In this document: positions 1 to 8,290 of the stretch, piece after piece
How the letters are laid out: each line of letters opens with the position of its first letter
How positions within the stretch are numbered: the first letter of the stretch is position 1
Source of the DNA: Candidatus Kapaibacterium sp.
GTDB lineage: Bacteria > Bacteroidota > Ignavibacteria > Kapaibacteriales > UBA2268
Assembly (NCBI GenBank): GCA_937927515.1
Contig: CALBDO010000025.1
Coordinates: 1-50,894 of the forward strand
Direction: 5' to 3'
Length of the DNA stretch: 50,894 bases
Translations under genes and position numbers: made by a program
The notes under the pieces: generated by a model
The model's input: only the letters and a program-made list of their open reading frames with translations
What the model was told of the DNA's origin: nothing
The model's database searches: none

Positions 1-252
1 CCGATGCCAGCAAGCAATATTGTGAAGAGCAAAATCTATTGGGACGGGAGTTTCGATTTGCGAGAGGCGATAGATGGAGTGTATGATTCTATGGGGAACA
101 AAGTCGAAGGGAAGGAGCGTATAAGTCTGAGGGAGCTTGGCAAAACGAGTGCGGAGATGGTGTGGGAGTGTAGTGGTCAACCCAGCGGTGTGTACTTCAT
201 TGTCGTGCGTTTCCATAGCCGAGCCGAAGTAGTACCGGTTATCCTCCAGTAG
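1..252 (+). CDS. 3' end of a secreted protein with a T9SS type A sorting domain (partial)
   Basis: The frame is open from the first base of the window and stops at 250-252, so this is only the last 83 codons of a longer gene; the ATG at 4 is not a convincing start. The residues resemble the type A sorting domain that directs cargo through the type IX secretion system of Bacteroidota relatives: a YDSMGNKV-like strand, then SGVYFIVV, then a closing strand near VPVILQ. The substrate or enzyme domain lies outside the window. The G+C content of this piece is visibly higher than that of the genes after it, which may mean a different origin or simply a different protein class. Confidence 0.7.
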   Translation, partial: PMPASNIVKSKIYWDGSFDLREAIDGVYDSMGNKVEGKERISLRELGKTSAEMVWECSGQPSGVYFIVVRFHSRAEVVPVILQ

Positions 253-327
253 TGGGTTAATGCAGAAATTCATAAAAGTTTTAGGAGCGTTTAGCCAGAC
301 GCACTAAAAAAATAAGACACAAAGCTC

Positions 328-355
328 GTAGGGGCACGGCATTCCGTGCCCCTAC
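328..355. repeat. Perfect GC-rich palindrome, REP-like
   Basis: Arms 328-339 and 344-355 are perfect reverse complements (12 bp, GTAGGGGCACGG) around a CATT loop. It lies between the end of the T9SS cargo gene and the start of the M16 protease gene. No run of T follows directly, so it is not a standard intrinsic terminator. Similar GTAGGGGC...GCCCCTAC palindromes occur as dispersed repeats in many bacteria; whether this one is repeated in this genome cannot be seen from a single copy. Confidence 0.6.
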
Positions 356-441
356 ATTCTATATATTTTATTTTTAAATATGATTTGCAACTTTTTTGTT
401 TATTTTTGCATTTTAGTTGTTTAAACTTAATTGGACGAACT

Positions 442-3264
442 ATGAAAAATATACTAGTGGTATTAATTTCCATTAATTTAAGTTTATTTTCACTATCAAG
501 TCTTCTATCACAGCCTAAAATTCAGTACAAATCCCTCGACAAACAAATGCCAAAAGACCCTGCAATTCGAATCGGGACCCTCTCTAATGGTTTAAAATAC
601 TACATTAAATACAACAAGAAACCAGAAAAGCGAGCCGAGCTAATGCTTGTAGTTAATGCTGGTGCTATATGCGAAGACCCCGAACAAAATGGTCTTGCAC
701 ACTTTTGCGAGCATATGGCTTTCAATGGAACCAAGAACTTTCCCAAGCAGGCGTTAATTGATTATCTTGAATCGATAGGTGTGAAATTTGGTCCCGAACT
801 TAATGCCTATACCAGTTGGGATGAAACTGTTTATATGTTACAATTACCCACCGACAGCACTGAGCAATTTTTGAAAGGATTTCAAGTTCTGGTGGATTGG
901 GCAAGCAACGTGTCTTTTGATAGCGAAGAAATTGACAAGGAAAGAGGTGTGGTGATTGAGGAGTTTCGACTAGGTCGTGGAGCAGATGAGAGAGTTGAAC
1001 GAAAGCACAATAAATTACTATTTTATAATTCAAAGTATGCATTACATGATATCATAGGCGATACGAACATTATTCGAAATGCTTCATATAGTGTAATTAG
1101 AAGATTTTATAAAGATTGGTATCGCCCGGACCTAATGGCAGTTATTGCAGTCGGGGATTTTGATGTTGACCAAGTTGAAAAACTTATCAGAGATTTGTTT
1201 TCAGTGATACCCAAGGCTAAAAAACCAAGAAAGCGTGATTATGTAACTATTCCTTCGCATAAAGATGTGTTTGTTTCTGTTGCAACCGACAAAGAACTTT
1301 CCTTTCCCCGAGTTGAAATATATTTCAAGGGAGGAAAAATAGATGAAGGTACATTTAGAAATTTCCGGGAGAGTTTGTTGGGCCAAATTTTTTCGACAAT
1401 GCTTAACCAACGATTGAAGGAGTATCTCCGAAAAGAAAATCCTCCTTTCAAGTTTTATGCCTTCTCTGGGCTAAATCGTTTGGGTCGATTGAATAGCGCC
1501 TATGTCATGTCTGCCGGAGCTATCGGGAATGCTGTAGATAGATGTGTTGAAACACTGTTGACAGAAGCATTTAGAGTATTACAGCATGGCTTCACATCGA
1601 CTGAATTTGAAAGAGCCAAAAACGAAATTCTTCGTCAGTATGAAAGCAAATTTAATGAACGTGATAAAACCGAATCAATTTACTATGCATTCGAGTATTC
1701 AAGAAACTTTCTTGAAGGTGAAGCCATTCCTGGAATAGAGTACGAATATGAGCTTGTTAAGAAGTGGTTACCCGAAATTAGATTGGATGAAGTTAATGCC
1801 CTAAGTAGAAAGTACATCAAAAAGGAGAATGTACTCATTGCGGTAAGTGCTCCGGAACGACCAGATGTAATTATTCCTAATGAAGCGAATATTAAGCAGA
1901 TGTTTTTAGAGCTTTCCGAAAAAGTGTTTGAACCTTATGTTGATGTAACCCCTACCAGACCATTGTTTGACAAACAAGTTGCTGAAGGTAAAATCATTCG
2001 AGAAAGATATCTAAAAGGGTTTGATGCTACTGAATTGGAATTGAACAATGGTGCGAAAGTGGTCTTGAAAAAAACGGATTTTAAAAATGAAGAGGTAGTT
2101 TTCTTTGCATATAGTTTTGGTGGTGCTTCCCAAGTTGCAAACGAGGACTATTACAATGCAGTTTATTGCGAGGAAATTATTACCGAAAGTGGTCTGGGTA
2201 AATTTAACAAAACAGAATTAGAGAAGTATCTCTCCGATAAATTAGTAAGTGTAAGACCGGCAATATCCGATTATTACGAGGCTATCTATGGCAGTGCGTC
2301 CCCTAAAGACTTAGTAACAATGTTTGAAATGGTTCATCTTTATTTCACTGAACCAAGAATCGACAAAGAAGCATTTAACTCACTCAAAAAGCAATTCATA
2401 TCAAATGTTTTAGATTCAAAAAATCGTCCTGAAAAGGTTTTTAGAGATTCGGTCAATTGCAATTTATGGAATTATCATACAAGGCGAAAGCCACTGACCG
2501 AAGACATAGTCGAAAGTTTTAATATGATGAAAATGTACGATATTTTTACAGAGCGTTTCTCGGACCCATCCGACTTCGTTTTCATCTTCGTTGGAAATTT
2601 TGACACAGAAAGCATGAGAGCTTATGTAGAAAGATACATAGGTTCAATTCCCTCCAACGGTATAAAAGAACATTGGAAAGATGATAGCTTAAGAATGTTT
2701 AAAGGTAAAATTGAAAAGAATTTTGTAAAAGGTTTAGAGAAAAAGAGCTTTGCAAGAATTGTCATGAATGGTGAATTTGATTGGTCTTATCGCGAAAGGT
2801 TTTTAATACGTGCATTGAATAACCTTTTGGATATTAGACTACGTGAAGTGCTTCGAGAAGAAAAGGGGGGTACCTATGGTGTTGGAATATGGTTTACCAC
2901 AGAGGCTTTTCCAGAAAAACGCTATAGTTTGAACATTACATTTGGTTGCAATCCAGATAGAGTCGAAGAATTAATAGGCGATGCAATTAGTGTATTAAAA
3001 GATGTCTCTTCGAATCTTCAAAAGGATATCTATCTAACCAAGGTTAAAGAAATTCTTAAAAGGGAATTGGAACTCGATTTGAAAGACAACTACTTTTGGG
3101 CAGATAAATTCTATCAGTATTATTTTTATAATGACCCCGAAAATATGATAGAGTTATTGTGGGATTATATTGATAAGCTCACACTTGAGGATTTATTACA
3201 AATTGCTAAAAAGTACATTAAGTTTGACAACTTTGCAAAATTTGTTTTGTTACCAGAATCATAA
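442..3264 (+). CDS. Secreted M16 family zinc metalloprotease (940 aa, two-lobed)
   Basis: This is a pitrilysin/insulinase-type (M16) peptidase, probably periplasmic or envelope bound. The start at 442 gives a clear signal peptide (residues 1-24, ending LSQ). Upstream in-frame codons encode only low-complexity residues, so the longer reading from 346 is rejected. The inverted zinc motif HxxEH is HFCEH at residues 87-91, followed about 75 residues later by the third ligand Glu in a VVIEEFRL context. The second half carries the usual non-catalytic M16 repeats, with a KGGTYGVG-like segment near the C-terminus. The length of about 940 aa matches the PqqL/two-half class. The purine nucleoside phosphorylase gene follows closely. 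Substrates are unknown. Confidence 0.9.
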   Translation: MKNILVVLISINLSLFSLSSLLSQPKIQYKSLDKQMPKDPAIRIGTLSNGLKYYIKYNKKPEKRAELMLVVNAGAICEDPEQNGLAHFCEHMAFNGTKNFPKQALIDYLESIGVKFGPELNAYTSWDETVYMLQLPTDSTEQFLKGFQVLVDWASNVSFDSEEIDKERGVVIEEFRLGRGADERVERKHNKLLFYNSKYALHDIIGDTNIIRNASYSVIRRFYKDWYRPDLMAVIAVGDFDVDQVEKLIRDLFSVIPKAKKPRKRDYVTIPSHKDVFVSVATDKELSFPRVEIYFKGGKIDEGTFRNFRESLLGQIFSTMLNQRLKEYLRKENPPFKFYAFSGLNRLGRLNSAYVMSAGAIGNAVDRCVETLLTEAFRVLQHGFTSTEFERAKNEILRQYESKFNERDKTESIYYAFEYSRNFLEGEAIPGIEYEYELVKKWLPEIRLDEVNALSRKYIKKENVLIAVSAPERPDVIIPNEANIKQMFLELSEKVFEPYVDVTPTRPLFDKQVAEGKIIRERYLKGFDATELELNNGAKVVLKKTDFKNEEVVFFAYSFGGASQVANEDYYNAVYCEEIITESGLGKFNKTELEKYLSDKLVSVRPAISDYYEAIYGSASPKDLVTMFEMVHLYFTEPRIDKEAFNSLKKQFISNVLDSKNRPEKVFRDSVNCNLWNYHTRRKPLTEDIVESFNMMKMYDIFTERFSDPSDFVFIFVGNFDTESMRAYVERYIGSIPSNGIKEHWKDDSLRMFKGKIEKNFVKGLEKKSFARIVMNGEFDWSYRERFLIRALNNLLDIRLREVLREEKGGTYGVGIWFTTEAFPEKRYSLNITFGCNPDRVEELIGDAISVLKDVSSNLQKDIYLTKVKEILKRELELDLKDNYFWADKFYQYYFYNDPENMIELLWDYIDKLTLEDLLQIAKKYIKFDNFAKFVLLPES

Positions 3265-3300
3265 TTGTTTAACAAAATTTATTGTGATATGGTAATCTCA

Positions 3301-4128
3301 ATGGAAGAGTTGGTAAAAAATGTATACGAAGCAAAAGACTTCGTCAAGTCAAAGAGTGATTTGGAGCCTTCGGTTGCGGTGATTTTAGGAACTGGCCTTC
3401 ATGAATTATCCAACTATATTGAAATTGAAACTGAAATTCCTTATGAAGAAATACCGCATTGTCCTGTTTCTACTGTTGAGTTCCACCATGGCAAATTATT
3501 GCTTGGAAGACTTGCCGGGAAAAACATAGTGGCGATGCACGGGAGATTTCATTATTACGAGGGATATTCCATTCAAGATGTAACATTTCTTGTAAGAGTA
3601 ATGAGGTTACTCGGTGCAAAGATATTAATAGTTTCAAATGCTTGCGGCTCGCTTACTCAGTATATTCCCAAGGGTTCAATCATGATTATCGATGATTACA
3701 TCAATCTGCTTGGTACCAACCCATTGATTGGTTACAATAAGGAGATTTTCGGACCAAGATTTCTTGAAATGAGCGAGCCGTATTCACGGAGATTGATTGA
3801 ATTAACTGAAAAAATTGCTTTAGAAGAGAAAGTCAAGGTTTACAAAGGGGTATATGCTGCTGTTCCTGGACCTACATTGGAAACTCGTGCCGAAGCTAAG
3901 TATATACGTTTGATTGGAGCCGATGTTGTGGGGATGAGTACCATTCCCGAAACCATTGTAGCAAAACAAATGGGCATGGAAGTTCTTGGCTTTTCAGTTG
4001 TTACCGATGCTGTTTATCCAGTTCCTATGCCACCAATCGATGTCCAAGAGATTTTAAAGACCGCTGAACAGGTCGACAAGATATTAAGTAAATTAATTTA
4101 TAAAGTAGTTGAGAGATTAGAAATTTAA
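3301..4128 (+). CDS. punA: Purine nucleoside phosphorylase
   Basis: The enzyme catalyses phosphorolysis of (deoxy)purine nucleosides to free base and (deoxy)ribose-1-phosphate in nucleotide salvage. It belongs to the trimeric PNP/MTAP family. Visible landmarks are the N-terminal phosphate loop ILGTGLHEL, HGRFHYYEGY, SNACGSL, PGPTLETRAE and GMSTIPE followed by VVTDA. The start at 3301 (MEELVKNVYEA) fits family N-termini best; an ATG at 3289 and a TTG at 3265 are also in frame. It starts 36 bases after the M16 stop and ends 3 bases before the next gene, so all three may be cotranscribed. Confidence 0.93.
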   Translation: MEELVKNVYEAKDFVKSKSDLEPSVAVILGTGLHELSNYIEIETEIPYEEIPHCPVSTVEFHHGKLLLGRLAGKNIVAMHGRFHYYEGYSIQDVTFLVRVMRLLGAKILIVSNACGSLTQYIPKGSIMIIDDYINLLGTNPLIGYNKEIFGPRFLEMSEPYSRRLIELTEKIALEEKVKVYKGVYAAVPGPTLETRAEAKYIRLIGADVVGMSTIPETIVAKQMGMEVLGFSVVTDAVYPVPMPPIDVQEILKTAEQVDKILSKLIYKVVERLEI

Positions 4129-4131
4129 TTT

Positions 4132-5172
4132 ATGAAATGCTCAAAAATAGAAATTGTTCTTGTTTTGTTGATAATGTTGAATTCTTGTTCAAAAGAGGAA
4201 GCAGTAATTGAGAACGAGACCCCCGGTAGGTATTTTTATGTTGTTTCGAAATATAATCCCCAAAAAATACAATTAATGGAGCTTCCATCTGGAAAAGTTC
4301 TTGATGAAGATGTTTTTTACGCAGCAAATGGAAAAAGTTTGGACTTTGTGACCCAAATGGCTGAATTTCGCGGATACATTTACCTTCTTCAACCAAATTA
4401 TCACAAAATCACTATAGTAAAGGCCGAAAACTTGAAGATAGTCGCAGAGCTCGATTGGATGCAAGAGAAGATAACACCCTCTAGTATTGCTTTTGTTAAT
4501 GCCACGACTGGATTTATCTCTTTTGCAGACACCGGGATAGTGAAAGTCTTAGATTTGTTGAATTTTAAAACCCCTTTTTCTATCATAACTAATTTTAAAC
4601 TCTCGTTCCTTGATAATTTTCAGCATTACGTTATTGCTCTTTCACCATCAGATGGAAATTTGGTTGTTTTAGATTCCCGAACTTATTCTGTTGTCAAAAG
4701 CCAGAGCGTTGGTGACTTTCCGTTAGCCTTGTCCTCGAGCTTTGAATTGAACAAGGTTTTCATTTTAGTAGCTGGTAAAGGGAAATTTGATTCTACGCAG
4801 CAAAAAACACCGGCAAAGTTGGTTATTTTGGATGTAGCGAATTTCACCAAGGACTCTGAAGTTGAACTTAGTGTTGGTAAAATCAATTCAGACTCTTTAG
4901 TCCCCACTGGTATTGTCGTTTCTGGTCGTTTTTTTGGTTATATTTCTACTCTTTCGGGTTTGTTGAGATTTAGTTTAGCAAATCCATCGCAATTTCAAAG
5001 ATATATTGCTGGTGAATTTTTCAACATCTTCTATGATTACAAAAGAGACGAAATTATTGCATTATCAAGAGCTGGAAGTACAACTTCATTATATTTGATA
5101 AACCCAATCAATGCTGCTATAAAATCTAAGTTTACTATAAATAATGAATTAATTTTGGTTTTTCCCAAATAA
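4132..5172 (+). CDS. Lipoprotein with beta-propeller-like repeats, unknown function
   Basis: The protein has 346 residues and a lipoprotein signal with the acylated cysteine at C19 (LNSC). The rest has repeated segments of the kind IVVLDSRTY..VKSQSVG and LVILDVAN, which suggest a YncE/SMP-30-like beta-propeller, but I recognise no specific family. It is probably anchored in the envelope. Its stop codon overlaps the start of the following phosphatase gene (TAATG at 5170-5174), so the two are translationally coupled. This coupling hints that the propeller may sense or present something to the signalling protein, but that is inference. Confidence 0.7.
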   Translation: MKCSKIEIVLVLLIMLNSCSKEEAVIENETPGRYFYVVSKYNPQKIQLMELPSGKVLDEDVFYAANGKSLDFVTQMAEFRGYIYLLQPNYHKITIVKAENLKIVAELDWMQEKITPSSIAFVNATTGFISFADTGIVKVLDLLNFKTPFSIITNFKLSFLDNFQHYVIALSPSDGNLVVLDSRTYSVVKSQSVGDFPLALSSSFELNKVFILVAGKGKFDSTQQKTPAKLVILDVANFTKDSEVELSVGKINSDSLVPTGIVVSGRFFGYISTLSGLLRFSLANPSQFQRYIAGEFFNIFYDYKRDEIIALSRAGSTTSLYLINPINAAIKSKFTINNELILVFPK

Positions 5173-6860
5173 TGTATCCTTCAAATTTGTTCATTAATCT
5201 TGATACTCTCGTTGAACTTGGTAATAAATTAAGTTCAAGTCGAGATATTGAATTTATTTTGAACACTTCTTTATTAAGCTTGATGGGCAAGCTTGCTTTT
5301 CAGAAGGGTATAAGCTTGATTTTTTCTCTCGAAGATAATCGAATAGAGACAATCATCAGCAAGGGGAAGTTTGAACAGAAACAGCTTTTTGCGCAATTAG
5401 ACAAAATTATTTCAACACTGGCCAATTCGGAAAAAGTCAAAGTAATTTACTCAAATGAAGGAGTTTTTATCAAATTGAGTATTTCATCTTCTAAGATTTG
5501 CATAATACATTTGCAATCAAGAATTAGAGGTTTGGATTTATCTGACGAGGAGAGACACTATCTTTCCCTTGTATGTAATCTAACAGCTAATGCTCTGGAG
5601 ATTGCCGAAAGCTACGATACAATTCGAAAGGCTAATATTGAGCTGCAAAAGAGAAATCAGCTTTTATCAACTATTTTCGAAATGAGCAGAGATTTTAGTC
5701 TACCCTTAAGCAAAGAGGAAATTGCAAATCATTTAAAATTTAGAATCTTGGGTCAATTGCTCGTCAGCAAGTTTGCCTTTTTTTACAAGGATAATGATAA
5801 AATCGAGGTTCTAATAAATCTTTTTGACCAGGATTTTAATACAGAACAAATTTCGGGTCTATTTTCATTGAGTTCTATTGTATCTTATGGAGTTTCTGAT
5901 AAGTTTGAGAGAGGAGAAAAATACAGTATTTTTTTCGAAAACAATCAAACTGAACTAATCTGTCCTATAAAATATCATAATTTAACTCGTGGAATATTCC
6001 TGTTGGGGAAAAAGTATAATAGCGCACAATATACAACAGAGGATATTAGTTTTGTTGAAGCTTTGGGAACTACGGTAATTAGAGCGATTGAAAATTTTCG
6101 GCTTTTTCAACAGGAGGTAGAAAAGAAGCAAATTGAGAAAGAACTAGAACTTGCTCTTGAAATACAAAAAAATCTTTTACCCCAAAAAATTCCTGAAATC
6201 AAGGGCATAGATGTTTGGGGTTTAAGTATTCCATCAAGGGTTGTTGGTGGCGATTATTTTGATGTTGTAAAAATTGATAACACTTCTTTTTATGTAGCAA
6301 TTGCTGATGTATGTGGGAAAGGTGTACCAGCAGCATTATTAATGGCAAATTTACAATCAGCACTAAAAACTCTTACAAGTCTGAGGTTGTCGATTTCCGA
6401 AATTGTCAAGCTTTTGAATCTTATAATTTTTGAAAACACTTCTCCCGACACTTTTATTACTTTTTTTCTTGGCAGGCATGATGCCTCAACAAAAGAATTT
6501 GAATATATCAATGCTGGACATAATCCACCTATTCTATACAAATTTTCAAAAGATGAATTTTCTTTCCTAACTAAGGGAGGGATATTTTTAGGTTTTTCAG
6601 ATACTTCAATCAATTACGAAACAGGCAAGTTTTTACTGGAGAAAGGAGACCTTTTACTAATTTATACTGATGGCCTTACCGAGGCTTGCGACAAAGATTT
6701 AAATGAGTTCGGTTTAGAGAGACTTAAAGAAATTATGAAATCCCTATACCCTAGGTCAGCTAAAGAGATTTGTGATTATTTGATTAAGGAAATTTATCAG
6801 TTTTGTAATTCGAAAGATTTAAAAGATGATTTGTCCTTGATTGTATTAAAAGTAAAATAA
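5172..6860 (+). CDS. GAF-containing SpoIIE/RsbU-type PP2C phosphatase
   Basis: The protein has 562 residues. The N-terminal ~310 residues look like one or two GAF sensor domains (about 15-140 and 165-310), followed by a short coiled coil and a PPM/SpoIIE phosphatase domain from about 325. Metal-binding motifs are visible: VVGGDYFDV near 355, IADVCGKG near 376, YTDGLTEA and a final DDLSLIVLK. Such phosphatases dephosphorylate STAS-domain anti-anti-sigma proteins. No STAS or RsbW-like gene is adjacent; the nearest possible partners are encoded near 39 kb. No membrane segment is seen, so it is cytoplasmic. It overlaps the preceding lipoprotein gene by one base. Confidence 0.9.
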   Translation: MYPSNLFINLDTLVELGNKLSSSRDIEFILNTSLLSLMGKLAFQKGISLIFSLEDNRIETIISKGKFEQKQLFAQLDKIISTLANSEKVKVIYSNEGVFIKLSISSSKICIIHLQSRIRGLDLSDEERHYLSLVCNLTANALEIAESYDTIRKANIELQKRNQLLSTIFEMSRDFSLPLSKEEIANHLKFRILGQLLVSKFAFFYKDNDKIEVLINLFDQDFNTEQISGLFSLSSIVSYGVSDKFERGEKYSIFFENNQTELICPIKYHNLTRGIFLLGKKYNSAQYTTEDISFVEALGTTVIRAIENFRLFQQEVEKKQIEKELELALEIQKNLLPQKIPEIKGIDVWGLSIPSRVVGGDYFDVVKIDNTSFYVAIADVCGKGVPAALLMANLQSALKTLTSLRLSISEIVKLLNLIIFENTSPDTFITFFLGRHDASTKEFEYINAGHNPPILYKFSKDEFSFLTKGGIFLGFSDTSINYETGKFLLEKGDLLLIYTDGLTEACDKDLNEFGLERLKEIMKSLYPRSAKEICDYLIKEIYQFCNSKDLKDDLSLIVLKVK

Positions 6861-6882
6861 AAAAAAACTTAAATTGTTTATA

Positions 6883-6890
6883 TACCTTTG
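6883..6890 (+). promoter_or_regulatory. Putative -7 element (TAnnTTTG) for the M16 pair
   Basis: TACCTTTG matches the Bacteroidota -7 consensus TAnnTTTG and lies 34 bases upstream of the chosen start of the M16 gene at 6925. No TTTG is present at the expected -33 spacing, so support is only partial. Confidence 0.35.
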
Positions 6891-6924
6891 TAAATTTTTT
6901 TAGAGTAAATTGAGGCTTGATTTT

Positions 6925-8277
6925 ATGGCTCAAAATGTTATGTCTAAAATTGCATTTTTAATGTTAATGATTATTGGTATTATGAGTGGAAACCCATTTG
7001 AAGCAAGAGCAAAATTCAATCCAATCAAATTTGAACTTGATTCTCTTGATAATGGATTAAAAATTATTTATTGTGTAGACAGAACTGCTCCAATTGTGGC
7101 AACTGTAGTACATTACAAGGTTGGTTCAAGGGATGAAAATCCTTCGAAAACTGGCTACGCGCATTTTTTTGAACATTTAATGTTTGAAGCAACTGAAAAT
7201 ATTCCACGGGCATCTATTGATAAGTATGTACAAGAGGCTGGTGGGACGCTAAATGCCCATACTTCGTATGACGAGACTGTTTATTATTTCAAATTACCTT
7301 CAAATTATTTAAACTTAGCTTTATGGATTGAATCACAAAGGATGAGAAAGCTGAAGGTAGACAGTGTTGGTGTCAACACCCAGAAAGGTGTTGTAATCGA
7401 AGAATTGAGGATGCGTTATGATAATCAACCGTATGGTACAATGCTTATGAAAATGTCCGAGCGCTTATTTAAAGGTAGTTCTTATGGGTGGGCTACAATA
7501 GGTTATATTGAACATTTGGAGAAAGCCACTATCGATGATTTCAAGGGTTTTTATGATAATTTTTATAAACCAAATAATGCTATTCTGGTTATTGTTGGTG
7601 ATATAGACATACCCGAAACAAAGAAACTTGTCCGCTCCTATTTTGGTATTTATCCACCTTCCGAAATTCCTACAAGGAATCCTTTCACAATTTCTCCTTT
7701 GGAAAACAATGTTGAAGAGGTTATTAAGGATTCCAAAGCCCAACTTCCCGCTGTTTTTATAGGATTTAGAGGACCCAAAATCGGTGAGGATGATTACTAT
7801 GCTATGAATATACTTTCAGACATTTTGGCAAGCGGAGAAAGCTCTCGTCTATATCAAAGGCTTGTTGATAAGGAACAGATTGCACTTGCAGCAAGTATGT
7901 TTCCCCTCTCATTAGAATACTCTGGAGGCATAATTTTTTATGCTGTTGCCCATCCAAATAAAAGTCTGAAGAAAACAAAGGAGATAATATTCGATGAAAT
8001 AAAAAAAATTGCTCAAGATGGTGTTTCGGAAGAAGAACTAAAGAAAGCAAAAAACATAACCGAATCACAATTTATCTCTGGAAAGAAAAATGTACTTGAA
8101 AAAGCAGAGACACTTGCCAAATATCAAGCGTATTTCAACAACCCTAGTTTAATTAATACTGAATTAGAAAAATATCTCTCTGTTTCTGCCGAGGATATAA
8201 AAAGAGTTGCTCAAAGGTTTCTTTCAAACGCAAACTATGTCGTATTATATTACCATCCTAATTCTTATTCGGATTAA
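6925..8277 (+). CDS. M16 family zinc metalloprotease, catalytic subunit
   Basis: This 450-residue, single-lobed M16 peptidase has an N-terminal hydrophobic signal segment. The HxxEH motif is HFFEH at about residues 80-84, and the third ligand Glu lies in the GVVIEELR context (E159/E160). The start at 6925 was chosen because a GAGG lies 10 bases upstream; ATG 6940 is an alternative and TTG 6910 is less likely. Only 13 bases separate its stop from the start of the next gene, which encodes the inactive partner. This is the classic arrangement of heterodimeric bacterial M16 proteases (processing-peptidase-like), in which both subunits form the closed chamber. Confidence 0.92.
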   Translation: MAQNVMSKIAFLMLMIIGIMSGNPFEARAKFNPIKFELDSLDNGLKIIYCVDRTAPIVATVVHYKVGSRDENPSKTGYAHFFEHLMFEATENIPRASIDKYVQEAGGTLNAHTSYDETVYYFKLPSNYLNLALWIESQRMRKLKVDSVGVNTQKGVVIEELRMRYDNQPYGTMLMKMSERLFKGSSYGWATIGYIEHLEKATIDDFKGFYDNFYKPNNAILVIVGDIDIPETKKLVRSYFGIYPPSEIPTRNPFTISPLENNVEEVIKDSKAQLPAVFIGFRGPKIGEDDYYAMNILSDILASGESSRLYQRLVDKEQIALAASMFPLSLEYSGGIIFYAVAHPNKSLKKTKEIIFDEIKKIAQDGVSEEELKKAKNITESQFISGKKNVLEKAETLAKYQAYFNNPSLINTELEKYLSVSAEDIKRVAQRFLSNANYVVLYYHPNSYSD

Positions 8278-8290
8278 AAAAGGTGAAAAA

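Noticed and set aside
328-355. Palindrome as an intrinsic terminator
   Set aside because: No T tract follows on either strand within a few bases; a dispersed repeat is more likely.
346-441. N-terminal extension of the first M16 gene
   Set aside because: The extension encodes low-complexity Phe/Leu-rich residues partly within the palindrome; the ATG at 442 gives a standard signal peptide.
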